Shown: positions 1 through 7,656 of the stretch, one piece after another | Numbering within the stretch: the first letter of the stretch is position 1 | Layout: each line of letters begins with the position of its first letter | Source: Alkalibacillus flavidus | GTDB taxonomy: Bacteria > Bacillota > Bacilli > Bacillales > Alkalibacillaceae | Assembly (NCBI RefSeq): GCF_040545925.1 | Contig: NZ_JBEPMX010000001.1 | Location: forward strand, 186,001-250,000 | Reading direction: 5' to 3' | Length of the DNA stretch: 64,000 nt | The notes under the pieces: generated by a model | Told to the model about the DNA's origin: nothing | Databases searched by the model: none | Seen by the model: only the letters and a program-made list of their open reading frames with translations | Position numbers and translations under genes: made by a program

Positions 1-1
1 A

Positions 2-790
2 ATGGAAGTGAAACGTCGTAATATTAAAGATACGGAACAAGTGAAAGAAGTCATTTCTGAAAAGCTAGTCGAGATTTATTATGATGGTGCCGATGAATCA
101 TTGCAGACCCTCAATATGCAAGAAGACGATTTAACCGTGATGCTTATCGTTGGTGTCAATGGCGTGGGTAAAACGACGACGATTGGTAAATTAGCTTATC
201 AATTACAACAAGAAGGAAAGTCGGTCGTCTTAGCAGCAGGTGATACATTCCGTGCCGGTGCGATCGATCAATTGGACATTTGGGGTGAACGCGCTGGCGT
301 TGACGTGATTAAACATAGTGAAGGCGCGGATCCAGCGGCCGTGATTTATGATGGGATTCAAGCTGCTAAATCACGCGGTGCTGATGTACTTTTATGCGAT
401 ACAGCAGGACGTCTACAAAACAAAGTCAACTTGATGAAAGAGTTATCGAAAGTACACAAAGTAATCGAGCGTGAAATTCCTGATGCACCGCACGAAACGT
501 TACTCGTGTTAGACGCGACAACAGGACAAAACGCGCTAAGCCAAGCGAAAACATTTAAAGAAGCAACCGATGTGTCAGGTATCGTATTAACGAAATTAGA
601 CGGTACCGCGCGTGGTGGTATCGTGATTGCGATACGCAATGAATTGAATATTCCGGTTAAATATGTTGGGCTCGGTGAAAACATCACAGATTTACAACCA
701 TTTGATCCGCATCAATTTGTTTACGGATTATTCGGCGATTTAATGACACGTGTTGAAACAGAAGAAGATGACGATCATAATAATGGCTGA
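2..790 (+). CDS. ftsY: Signal recognition particle receptor FtsY (5' truncated by window edge)
   Basis: FtsY is the membrane-associated SRP receptor GTPase that docks ribosome-SRP complexes and dissociates from Ffh when both hydrolyse GTP. The visible 262 residues hold the end of the N domain and the complete G domain: P-loop GVNGVGKTTT at visible residues 51-60, DTFRA at 81-85, DTAGR at 133-137 and TKLDG at 197-201. The first visible residues match the middle of the N domain of B. subtilis FtsY, so roughly 80 residues lie upstream. The ATG at position 2 is therefore probably an internal Met, not the start. It is followed after 11 bases by ylxM and then ffh, the usual SRP cluster. Confidence 0.97.
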   Translation: MEVKRRNIKDTEQVKEVISEKLVEIYYDGADESLQTLNMQEDDLTVMLIVGVNGVGKTTTIGKLAYQLQQEGKSVVLAAGDTFRAGAIDQLDIWGERAGVDVIKHSEGADPAAVIYDGIQAAKSRGADVLLCDTAGRLQNKVNLMKELSKVHKVIEREIPDAPHETLLVLDATTGQNALSQAKTFKEATDVSGIVLTKLDGTARGGIVIAIRNELNIPVKYVGLGENITDLQPFDPHQFVYGLFGDLMTRVETEEDDDHNNG

Positions 791-801
791 GGAGTGCCCG
801 C

Positions 802-1128
802 ATGTTAGAAAAAACGACACGAATGAATTATTTATTTGATTTTTACCAGAAGCTCCTAACCGATAAACAGCGCAGTTACATGGAGTTATATTATTTAGAA
901 GATTATTCTCTAGGTGAGATTTCTGAAACTTATGATGTTAGTAGACAAGCTGTTTATGATAATATTAGACGTACGGAAGCGATGCTTGAAGAGTATGAGT
1001 CGCAACTCGGCTTGTATCGATATTTCGAAGAGCGACATGATCTCATTCGTCAGATGAAACAGAAGCTAGCAGACAATGAATTGGATGAGGTTCGTGCGTT
1101 ATTAGAACAATTGGAAAACCTAGATTAG
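802..1128 (+). CDS. ylxM: YlxM-family putative helix-turn-helix protein
   Basis: This is a 108-residue protein of the YlxM/p13 family (UPF0122), which is nearly always encoded beside ffh in Firmicutes. Residues about 16-60 form a sigma-70 region 4-like helix-turn-helix, with a readable recognition segment around EISETYDVSRQAVYDNI. The C-terminal half is a charged helix likely to form a coiled coil. It starts at an ATG 11 bases after ftsY and ends 14 bases before ffh, so it is co-transcribed with the SRP genes. Family members are thought to modulate or associate with the SRP pathway, but no activity can be read from the sequence. Confidence 0.93.
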   Translation: MLEKTTRMNYLFDFYQKLLTDKQRSYMELYYLEDYSLGEISETYDVSRQAVYDNIRRTEAMLEEYESQLGLYRYFEERHDLIRQMKQKLADNELDEVRALLEQLENLD

Positions 1129-1142
1129 GGGGGATCAGCCAT

Positions 1143-2483
1143 ATGGCATTCGAAGGATTATCCGAACGCCTGCAAGACACGATGAAAAAGATTACCGGTA
1201 AAGGTAAAGTGAGCGAAGCAGACGTCAAAGAAATGACCCGCGAAGTCCGTTTAGCTTTGTTGGAAGCGGACGTTAACTATAAAGTGGTGAAAGATTTAAT
1301 TAAACGCATTAAAGAACGTGCGGTTGGCCAAGAAGTAATGGAGAGTTTAACACCTGGCCAACAGGTGATTAAAGTTGTCCGTGATGAATTAACAGAACTC
1401 ATGGGTGGCGAACAAAGTAAAATCGCGGTAGCCAACAAACCGCCAACTGTCATTATGATGGTCGGTTTACAAGGTGCCGGTAAGACGACAACGACGGGTA
1501 AATTAGCCAATCATTTACGCAAAAATTTCAACCGCAGTCCATTACTCGTCGCAGCAGACGTCTATCGTCCAGCCGCTGTCGATCAGCTTGAAACATTAGG
1601 TGAACAACTCGATTTACCCGTTTATTCAAAAGGAACAGAAGCAAACCCTGTCGACATTGCGAACGAAGCGATTGAAAAGGCGAAAGCTGAACATCATGAC
1701 TATGTCTTAATTGATACAGCCGGTCGTTTGCATGTGGATGAAGATTTAATGGATGAGTTACAACAAGTTAAGACGAATACTCAACCCGATGAAATCTTCC
1801 TCGTCGTCGATTCGATGACAGGTCAAGATGCCGTAAACGTGGCCGAAAGTTTCGATGATCAACTCGATATTAGTGGTGTTGTCTTAACGAAACTTGATGG
1901 TGATACGCGCGGTGGTGCTGCATTATCTATTCGTTCCGTGACAGGGAAACCGATTAAATTCGCTGGTATGGGGGAGAAGCTAGACCAATTAGAGCCATTC
2001 CATCCAGACCGTATGGCGTCACGCATCTTAGGTATGGGTGATGTGTTTAGTTTAATCGAAAAAGCCGAAACCGAAGTCGACGAAAAGAAAGCGAAAGAAA
2101 TGCAAGATAAAATGCGTTCCGCTTCCTTTACGTTTGAAGACTTTTTAGAACAGATGGACCAAATCAAAAACATGGGACCTCTCGACGAACTCATCAACAT
2201 GATGCCTGGAGCAAACAAGATGAAGGGCATGAAAAACATGCAAGTCGACGATAAACAGTTGTCTCATATCGAGGCGATTATACAGTCGATGACGAAAAAA
2301 GAACGTGTCGACCCAAGTGTCATCAATGCGAGTCGTAAAAAACGAATCGCTAGTGGTTCAGGGACGTCTGTTGCGCAAGTGAACCGTCTGTTAAAACAGT
2401 TTGAAGAAATGAAGAAAATGATGAAACAAATGACCAACTCGAAAAAAGGTAAAAAAGGCGGCATGAACCTGCCGTTTATGTAA
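1143..2483 (+). CDS. ffh: Signal recognition particle protein Ffh
   Basis: Ffh (SRP54) is the GTPase that, with 4.5S/scRNA, binds signal sequences emerging from the ribosome and hands the complex to FtsY. The 446-residue length is typical. The N domain spans about 1-90. The G domain follows, with P-loop GLQGAGKTTT at 108-117, DTAGR at 191-195 and TKLDG at 249-253. The M domain covers about 300-446 and is rich in Met (e.g. MKKMMKQM), as expected for signal-peptide and RNA binding. The ATG has a GGGGG-type ribosome binding site 14 bases after ylxM. A strong hairpin follows the stop codon and closes the cluster. Confidence 0.98.
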   Translation: MAFEGLSERLQDTMKKITGKGKVSEADVKEMTREVRLALLEADVNYKVVKDLIKRIKERAVGQEVMESLTPGQQVIKVVRDELTELMGGEQSKIAVANKPPTVIMMVGLQGAGKTTTTGKLANHLRKNFNRSPLLVAADVYRPAAVDQLETLGEQLDLPVYSKGTEANPVDIANEAIEKAKAEHHDYVLIDTAGRLHVDEDLMDELQQVKTNTQPDEIFLVVDSMTGQDAVNVAESFDDQLDISGVVLTKLDGDTRGGAALSIRSVTGKPIKFAGMGEKLDQLEPFHPDRMASRILGMGDVFSLIEKAETEVDEKKAKEMQDKMRSASFTFEDFLEQMDQIKNMGPLDELINMMPGANKMKGMKNMQVDDKQLSHIEAIIQSMTKKERVDPSVINASRKKRIASGSGTSVAQVNRLLKQFEEMKKMMKQMTNSKKGKKGGMNLPFM

Positions 2484-2492
2484 CACTAAACC

Positions 2493-2535
2493 CCCCTTAT
2501 GACATGTCTTGGAACAGACAACATAAGGGGCGTTT
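2493..2535 (+). terminator. Rho-independent terminator after ffh
   Basis: The arms CCCCTTATG (2493-2501) and CATAAGGGG (2522-2530) pair perfectly. Inside them TGTCT (2505-2509) pairs with AGACA (2516-2520). The right arm is followed by CGTTTTA. The hairpin lies between convergent ffh and the minus-strand PH-domain gene, so it may act in both directions. Confidence 0.85.
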
Positions 2536-2540
2536 TATAG

Positions 2541-2918
2541 TTAAGTGCATTTTTGAGTTAACACTTTTTGAATATCATAAATACTGTCGTCTTTTTTAAA
2601 CTGTTTGCTTATGGTCGGTTGAGCAGCGCCTGATATCCATATTTTAAGCTCCGCATCCAAGTCAAATGTACCAGCCGTTTCAATGCTGAAGTGCGACACA
2701 CTCTTATATGGAACCGAATGATAATCCGTTTTTTTGCCTGTCATGCCTTGCTTATCAACCATCATGAGACGACGATTAGTAAACACGATTAAATCACGCA
2801 CTAATTTAAAGGCGACTTCAACGTTTTCATCATCAACTAATAAATTACCTAGTTCTTGTTCCACTTCATCTGGTTTTGCGGTCGATGCATTTCCCATTAA
2901 TCCATCAAATAAGCCCAT
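2541..2918 (-). CDS. Bacterial PH-domain protein (YvbH/YozO-like)
   Basis: This 125-residue protein is the only minus-strand gene in the window. It resembles the small bacterial pleckstrin-homology family (bPH), seen in the run ELGNLLVDDENVEVAF followed by a strand rich in VFTNRRLMMVDKQG and a Tyr-X-Ser-Val-Pro-Tyr segment. These are the beta-strands of a PH-like fold. The start was set at the ATG with complement at 2916-2918, because AGGAGG lies just upstream on that strand; a longer frame reading up to 3050 lacks such a site. It is convergent with ffh and divergent from rpsP, where B. subtilis has no gene. Function is unknown. Family members are single-domain cytosolic proteins. Confidence 0.8.
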   Translation of the reverse strand: MGLFDGLMGNASTAKPDEVEQELGNLLVDDENVEVAFKLVRDLIVFTNRRLMMVDKQGMTGKKTDYHSVPYKSVSHFSIETAGTFDLDAELKIWISGAAQPTISKQFKKDDSIYDIQKVLTQKCT

Positions 2919-3041
2919 ATCATAACCTCCTAAATAAATTGTTCCACTGATTATATTTTGACAAAACCGTATAATATCCTGCCATTTTAATGGAATAGTC
3001 AATAAAAATTGATAGATTTTTAATATGTCATGGAAAAATAC

Positions 3042-3070
3042 TTTACACACTTCAAACTGTCTGCTACAAT
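3042..3070 (+). promoter_or_regulatory. Predicted sigma-A promoter of rpsP operon
   Basis: TTTACA (3042-3047) and TACAAT (3065-3070) are separated by exactly 17 bases. They lie 38 bases upstream of the rpsP start codon, in the divergent gap with the PH-domain gene. Confidence 0.75.
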
Positions 3071-3108
3071 CTGTACTTGTGATAAGTTAATTAATGGAGG
3101 TGTAAGAC

Positions 3109-3381
3109 ATGGCAACGAAAATTCGCCTAAAACGTATGGGTTCTAAACGTAATCCGTTTTATCGTGTCGTTGTTGCTGATTCACGCGCGCCACGTGATGG
3201 CCGTATCATCGAGCAAATTGGCACATATAATCCAGTAGCTGAAACACCAGAGGTTTCAATTAATGAAGAGAAAGCACTTGACTGGATGACTAAAGGTGCT
3301 CAACCAAGCGATACAGTACGCAATCTATTCTCAGACAAGGGCATCATGAAGAAGTTTCACGAGTCAAAAAATAACGGATAA
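3109..3381 (+). CDS. rpsP: 30S ribosomal protein S16
   Basis: The 90-residue protein begins with the S16 pattern KIRLKRMGSKRNPFYRVVVADSR and continues with RDGR.IEQIGTYNP, which is diagnostic for the family. S16 is needed for assembly of the 5' domain of the 30S subunit. The ATG is preceded by a GGAGG site. It is the first gene after a clear sigma-A promoter and is followed by khpA after 14 bases, the conserved order of the rpsP-trmD-rplS block. Confidence 0.98.
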   Translation: MATKIRLKRMGSKRNPFYRVVVADSRAPRDGRIIEQIGTYNPVAETPEVSINEEKALDWMTKGAQPSDTVRNLFSDKGIMKKFHESKNNG

Positions 3382-3395
3382 GGATTTGTGATATC

Positions 3396-3623
3396 ATGAA
3401 ACCCTTAATTGAATCGATTGTGACGCCGTTAGTCGATCATCCCGATTTGATTCATGTTGACGTAGAAGAAACGGATGAAAAAATTCGTTACCACTTAACG
3501 GTGCATGAAGATGATGTCGGAAAAGTCATCGGTAAAAACGGACGTATCGCAAAAGCCGTCCGTACGGTAGTACACGCTGCCAATTCGGACACATCGAAAA
3601 AGGTTTATGTTGATATTATGTAA
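3396..3623 (+). CDS. khpA: KH-domain RNA-binding protein KhpA (YlqC)
   Basis: This is a 75-residue single KH domain with the signature VGKVIGKNGRIAKAVRTVV, whose GxxG loop (GKNG) contacts RNA. Such YlqC/KhpA proteins bind RNA broadly and pair with KhpB/Jag in several Firmicutes, where they affect cell elongation and division. The length matches the family. It lies between rpsP and ylqD in the usual order. The stop codon is part of the left arm of a following terminator-like hairpin. Confidence 0.95.
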   Translation: MKPLIESIVTPLVDHPDLIHVDVEETDEKIRYHLTVHEDDVGKVIGKNGRIAKAVRTVVHAANSDTSKKVYVDIM

Positions 3624-3657
3624 AAAGGGAGAGGGTTTTGAACCTTTCCCTTTTTTA
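3622..3657 (+). terminator. Terminator or attenuator between khpA and ylqD
   Basis: AAAAAGGGA (3622-3630) pairs with TCCCTTTTT (3647-3655), with a further AGG/CCT pairing inside. The hairpin ends in a T run. It would partly separate rpsP-khpA from ylqD-rimM-trmD. Confidence 0.8.
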
Positions 3658-3700
3658 TACATGATGAAGATTGAAGTCACACAACATATAGGTGATTCTC

Positions 3701-4084
3701 ATGCAAATAATCCGTAAAACGACAGTGAAACAAGTGTTAACCGAAACGAGTAAGCACGAACTTAAAACGCATTTTGAAAACGAAATGGCAGCTAAACGAA
3801 AAGAAATAGACCAACTCGTCTTCCAAAAGAAAAAATTGCTCAAACAACAATTCGACGCCCAAAAAGTCGAAGAGAAGTTTGCTAAAGAAGAACTGAAACG
3901 GCAACAATCGATCGAGTGGTATGAATTTCAAATCGAACAATTGAACCAATTGCCATTAGGTAGTGAAATCACTGAACGTGACGTAGAAGAAATTGTGGAC
4001 GTTTCAATTGGTGACGATTGGAATAACATTATCGGCGAACGCGAAATCGTCGTCCAAGACGGTAAAATAGTTAAAATAAATTAG
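3701..4084 (+). CDS. ylqD: YlqD family protein
   Basis: This 127-residue protein corresponds to B. subtilis YlqD by position (between khpA and rimM), by length and by the start MQIIRKTTVKQVLTE. The middle, about residues 15-80, is highly charged and rich in Lys, Glu and Gln, and is likely a long helix or coiled coil. A small C-terminal part ends in a beta-like segment (EIVVQDGKIVKI). The ATG at 3701 has GGTGA five bases upstream; an in-frame GTG at 3692 would overlap that site. The family has no established function. Confidence 0.88.
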   Translation: MQIIRKTTVKQVLTETSKHELKTHFENEMAAKRKEIDQLVFQKKKLLKQQFDAQKVEEKFAKEELKRQQSIEWYEFQIEQLNQLPLGSEITERDVEEIVDVSIGDDWNNIIGEREIVVQDGKIVKIN

Positions 4085-4093
4085 GTGATGAAC

Positions 4094-4615
4094 ATGGATC
4101 AAGACTATTTAAAAGTAGGAACCATTGTGAATACACATGGTGTTCGAGGTGAAGTTCGTGTCATATCGGTAACCGATTTTGATGAACGATACGAACCAGG
4201 CAGTGAATTAATCGCGATAGATGATGACGGAAACGAAACATCAGTAGTCGTAGAATCGCATCGCGGGCATAAACAATTTGATTTATTAACGTTCGAAGGT
4301 TATACATCGATAGAAGCTGTCGAATCGTTAAAATCGGCCACGCTTTATGTTCACGTTGACGAATTACATGAATTAGATGATGACGAATTTTATTATTTTG
4401 AAATTATCGGCTGCCAAGTGTACTATACGACCGGGGAGTATGTCGGGTTTATTAAAGAGATTATGCAACCTGGTGCGAATGATGTGTGGGTGGTTGACCG
4501 ACCAGAACCAGGTGCAAAAGATGCGCTTATCCCGTTTATTGATGATATCGTGAAAGACATTGATTTAGAAAATGAACGGGTGACGATTGCGTATATGGAA
4601 GGATTGTTACCGTGA
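4094..4615 (+). CDS. rimM: Ribosome maturation factor RimM
   Basis: RimM helps maturation of the 30S head by binding S19. The 173-residue protein shows the N-terminal RimM barrel, beginning VGTIVNTHGVRGEVRV, and a C-terminal PRC-barrel with GANDVWVVDR and DALIPFIDDIVKDID, both hallmark segments. I chose the ATG at 4094, five bases after AGGTGA; upstream GTG 4085 and ATG 4088 overlap that ribosome binding site. Its stop overlaps the trmD start, so the two are translationally coupled as in other Bacilli. Confidence 0.95.
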   Translation: MDQDYLKVGTIVNTHGVRGEVRVISVTDFDERYEPGSELIAIDDDGNETSVVVESHRGHKQFDLLTFEGYTSIEAVESLKSATLYVHVDELHELDDDEFYYFEIIGCQVYYTTGEYVGFIKEIMQPGANDVWVVDRPEPGAKDALIPFIDDIVKDIDLENERVTIAYMEGLLP

Positions 4616-5373
4616 TGAAGCTCGATATCTTAACCCTTTTTCCTGAGATGTTTACAAACGTATTTGAGTCGTCGATGTTAAAGAAAGCAAAGGACAAAGG
4701 GGCATATGATTACGACTTAATCGATTTTCGTACGTATACGGAAAACAAACATAATAAAGTGGATGATTACCCATACGGTGGGGGCGCAGGTATGGTGTTA
4801 ACCCCCCAACCCATTTTTGACGCTGTGGCTGATTTGAAAGCGAAACAACAGTCACAACCTCGCGTCATTTTGTTATGTCCACAAGGTGAACCTTACACGC
4901 AAGCAAAGGCGCATGAATTAGCGGAGGAAAACCATTTAATTATGATTTGTGGTCATTACGAAGGTTATGATGAACGAATTCGAACTGAACTGGCAACTGA
5001 TGAAATCTCAATCGGTGACTATGTCTTAACGGGCGGTGAGCTTGGTGCCATGGTCGTAGCTGATAGTGTCATTCGATTGTTGCCTGACGCTTTGGGCAAT
5101 GAAGAGTCCGCCGCACAAGACTCTTTTTCTAAACCGTGGTTAGAGCACCCACATTATACGAGACCGCAAGATTTTAGAGGGCATCAAGTTCCGGATGTGT
5201 TACTGTCAGGCAATCACCAAAAAATTGACGATTGGCGACAGTATCAATCGATTAAACGGACGTATGAACGCAGACCAGATCTTATTGATGAATCCACTTT
5301 ATCAGACAAAGAACGACAATTATTAAATCAAATTAAAGCCGAACAAGGTGTTGCGTCTGATAATGGTGTATGA
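4615..5373 (+). CDS. trmD: tRNA (guanine-N1)-methyltransferase TrmD
   Basis: TrmD methylates G37 next to the anticodon in a subset of tRNAs, using S-adenosylmethionine, and so prevents frameshifting. The 252-residue protein starts MKLDILTLFPEMF. It carries the SPOUT trefoil-knot motifs PYGGGAGM, LLCPQG, ICGHYEGYDERI and SIGDYVLTGGELGA, which form the cofactor pocket. The start ATG overlaps the rimM stop (TGATG). It is followed by an untranslated stretch with two hairpins before rplS. Confidence 0.98.
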   Translation: MKLDILTLFPEMFTNVFESSMLKKAKDKGAYDYDLIDFRTYTENKHNKVDDYPYGGGAGMVLTPQPIFDAVADLKAKQQSQPRVILLCPQGEPYTQAKAHELAEENHLIMICGHYEGYDERIRTELATDEISIGDYVLTGGELGAMVVADSVIRLLPDALGNEESAAQDSFSKPWLEHPHYTRPQDFRGHQVPDVLLSGNHQKIDDWRQYQSIKRTYERRPDLIDESTLSDKERQLLNQIKAEQGVASDNGV

Positions 5374-5388
5374 TATATTAATTTAGTG

Positions 5389-5443
5389 CTTAAGTGTTCT
5401 TAAGTCGAAAACGATGTTCCGCTACTTGGATGAGTAAGAACAT
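5389..5443 (+). promoter_or_regulatory. Candidate L19 (rplS) leader RNA
   Basis: Between trmD and rplS there are two hairpins. The first is CTTAAG/CTTAAG with a TGTT loop (5389-5404). The second is ATGTTC (5414-5419) with GAACAT (5438-5443), enclosing TACT/AGTA. The position and the GATGTTCCGCTAC stretch resemble the Firmicute L19 ribosomal-protein leader, which mediates autoregulation by L19. This is recognised by eye; a covariance search would settle it. Confidence 0.6.
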
Positions 5444-5465
5444 TAGTTGGAAGGAGTGAACGAAC

Positions 5466-5810
5466 ATGCAACAGATTTTAGACCAAGTCGTACAGGACCA
5501 ACTACGTACAGACGTGCCTGAATTCCGTGCTGGTGACTCAGTAAAAGTACACGTAAAAGTTGTCGAGGGTAACCGCGAGCGTATTCAGGTATTCGAAGGT
5601 GTTGTCATTAAGCGTCGTGGTGGTGGAATCAACGAATCGTTTACAGTACGTAAGATTTCTTACGGTGTAGGCGTTGAGCGTACATTCCCTGTACATTCTC
5701 CACGTGTTGACAAAATCGAAGTATCTCGTCGTGGTCGCGTACGTCGTGCGAAGCTTTATTATCTACGTAACCTACGTGGTAAAGCAGCGCGTATCCCAGA
5801 GAGACGATAG
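5466..5810 (+). CDS. rplS: 50S ribosomal protein L19
   Basis: The 114-residue L19 sits at the 30S-50S interface. Family segments are clear: FRAGDSVKVHVKVVEG near residue 20, FEGVVIKRRGGGI, TVRKISYGVGVERTFPVHSP and the basic end YYLRNLRGKAARI. The ATG follows GGAAGGAG. It closes the rpsP-trmD-rplS block and is followed by a strong terminator. The upstream hairpins suggest feedback control by L19 itself. Confidence 0.98.
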   Translation: MQQILDQVVQDQLRTDVPEFRAGDSVKVHVKVVEGNRERIQVFEGVVIKRRGGGINESFTVRKISYGVGVERTFPVHSPRVDKIEVSRRGRVRRAKLYYLRNLRGKAARIPERR

Positions 5811-5827
5811 GTATAAGCAGAACAAAC

Positions 5828-5865
5828 AGAGCTTGGCGTTTACGACGTCAAGCTCTATTTTTTTC
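5828..5865 (+). terminator. Rho-independent terminator after rplS
   Basis: AGAGCTTG (5828-5835) pairs with CAAGCTCT (5849-5856), extended inward by a G-T pair and three further pairs. It is followed by ATTTTTTT. Confidence 0.92.
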
Positions 5866-5939
5866 GTGAAATTTTAGCGATTATGGGCCGTTAACGATAT
5901 AATAGAAGAACGTAGAAATGATAAGAAAGTGGTGATGGT

Positions 5940-6785
5940 ATGACGATCCAATGGTTTCCAGGCCATATGGCGAAAGCGAAGCGTGAAGTTGAGGAACAAT
6001 TATCCCTCGTTGACCTTGTGATTGAATTAGTCGACGCACGTGCGCCTTACTCAAGTCAAAACCCGATGATGCAAGATGTGACAAGTGATAAACAGAAACT
6101 TATTATACTCATGAAGCGTGACATGGCTGAAGAGCGAGTCACACAACAATGGTTAGACTATTTCCGGGAACAAGGGAAGTACGCTTTAGCTGTTGATGTG
6201 AATCAAAAAGATGATATCAAACAAATCGTGAAACAAACAAAGCAAATTAGCGAACACATTAACGAAAGACGTAAAGAAAAAGGAATAAACCCTCGCTCAT
6301 TAAGAGCGATGATTATTGGTATTCCGAATGTTGGGAAATCTACGTTAATCAATCGATTAGCGAGCAAAAAACAAGCTCAAACAGGTGATAAGCCAGGTGT
6401 AACGAAAAAACAACAATGGATCAAAATTCAAGGTGAGTTTGAACTATTAGATACACCTGGGATATTGTGGCCTAAGTTTGAAGAAGAAGAAGTCGGTTAT
6501 CGATTAGCCGCTATAGGCACGATTAAAGATCAAATTTTACACTTAGATGATATCGCGATTTATATATTAAATACGATGAAACAGTATTATCCAGATGCCT
6601 TAGTTAAACGGTATTCGACATTAAATTTAGAATCGGATGATGTCGTCGAGTGGTTTGACGCTATCGGTAAACAAAGAGGGTGTTTGATGTCTGGTGGTGT
6701 GATTGACTACGATCAAGTAGCCGATGTCATTATTCGTGATTTAAGGCAAGGTCACCTCGGTCGCGTTACTTTTGATCAAATGTAG
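5940..6785 (+). CDS. rbgA: Ribosome biogenesis GTPase RbgA (YlqF), unusual G4 motif
   Basis: RbgA is a circularly permuted GTPase that acts late in 50S assembly. The 281-residue protein starts MTIQWFPGHMAKA, the family hallmark. It has G1 GIPNVGKST at residues 127-135 and G3 DTPG at 171-174, with the G4 motif N-terminal to G1 as expected for the permutation. In this protein the G4 motif reads MKRD (residues 58-61, bases 6111-6122), where relatives have NKAD, so the Asn that helps select guanine is replaced by Met. The C-terminal ANTAR-like RNA-binding region is present (RGCLMSGGVIDYD). It is followed by rnhB as in B. subtilis. Confidence 0.95.
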   Translation: MTIQWFPGHMAKAKREVEEQLSLVDLVIELVDARAPYSSQNPMMQDVTSDKQKLIILMKRDMAEERVTQQWLDYFREQGKYALAVDVNQKDDIKQIVKQTKQISEHINERRKEKGINPRSLRAMIIGIPNVGKSTLINRLASKKQAQTGDKPGVTKKQQWIKIQGEFELLDTPGILWPKFEEEEVGYRLAAIGTIKDQILHLDDIAIYILNTMKQYYPDALVKRYSTLNLESDDVVEWFDAIGKQRGCLMSGGVIDYDQVADVIIRDLRQGHLGRVTFDQM

Positions 6786-6835
6786 CTTATAAACGGGCGT
6801 TTTGTGTCGATATAAATAAAAGGAGACAGTCACCT

Positions 6836-7612
6836 ATGGATATTAAGCAAATGACAGTTCGAGATGTTAAAGCGTTAATCGATCAAGGCGATGTCGATGA
6901 ACATACAATTGCCTTATTGCGTGAGGATTCGCGGACAGGTGTCCAAAAAGTCATTAAGCAATACGACAAACGTGTTGAATTAGAAAAACAGAAATATCAA
7001 CAATTTCAAGACATGAGAGCTTATGAACAAGCGGGATGGTCACGTGGCTATCGTTATATTGCTGGGGTTGATGAAGTCGGTCGTGGGCCACTTGCTGGTC
7101 CAGTCGTCGCTGCTTCTGTCGTGCTTGACCCTGATGATGAGTCGTTAGTAGGGATTAACGATTCAAAACAATTATCGGAATCGCAACGTAAAGCGTTTTA
7201 CGATACGATCATAGAACGTGCTATAGCAGTAGGTGTCGGTGTCGTTGAAGCTGAGACAATCGATAAAATTAATATTTATCAATCAGCTAAACAGGCGATG
7301 CAACAGGCGGTCGATCACATGGCTACACAGCCTGACTATTGCTTAATTGATGCGATGACGCTAGAGGAACTAATGTGTCCTCAACAATCACTCATAAAAG
7401 GCGATCAAAAGAGCATCTCTATTGCAGCAGCAAGTGTCATTGCGAAAGTGACACGAGATCGATTAATGATCGAGGCGGCACATACATATCCTGATTTTGA
7501 ATTTGAGCGGAATATGGGTTATGGTACACCGAATCACTTGCAAGCCTTAGCAAAACACGGGCCGACTAAGATTCATCGTCTATCATTTAACCCTGTTTCT
7601 TCGTATCGTTAA
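6836..7612 (+). CDS. rnhB: Ribonuclease HII
   Basis: RNase HII cuts RNA-DNA hybrids and removes single ribonucleotides from DNA. The 258-residue protein has the Bacillus-type N-terminal extension (about residues 1-65) before the catalytic core. The core begins GVDEVGRGPLAGPVVA, with acidic residues Asp79 and Glu80; Asp172 (LIDAMT) and Asp190 (KGDQ) complete the likely DEDD set. The stretch SIAAASVIAKVTRDR is typical. The ATG has AAAGGAGA upstream, 50 bases after rbgA. Confidence 0.97.
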   Translation: MDIKQMTVRDVKALIDQGDVDEHTIALLREDSRTGVQKVIKQYDKRVELEKQKYQQFQDMRAYEQAGWSRGYRYIAGVDEVGRGPLAGPVVAASVVLDPDDESLVGINDSKQLSESQRKAFYDTIIERAIAVGVGVVEAETIDKINIYQSAKQAMQQAVDHMATQPDYCLIDAMTLEELMCPQQSLIKGDQKSISIAAASVIAKVTRDRLMIEAAHTYPDFEFERNMGYGTPNHLQALAKHGPTKIHRLSFNPVSSYR

Positions 7613-7656
7613 ATCATTGGTTTTGACTATAATCTTAGTTTAAAGGCGTGAGTATA

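Noticed and set aside
6850..7060. RNase HII N-terminal extension as a fusion
   Set aside because: The roughly 65-residue extension is the usual Bacillus RNase HII form.
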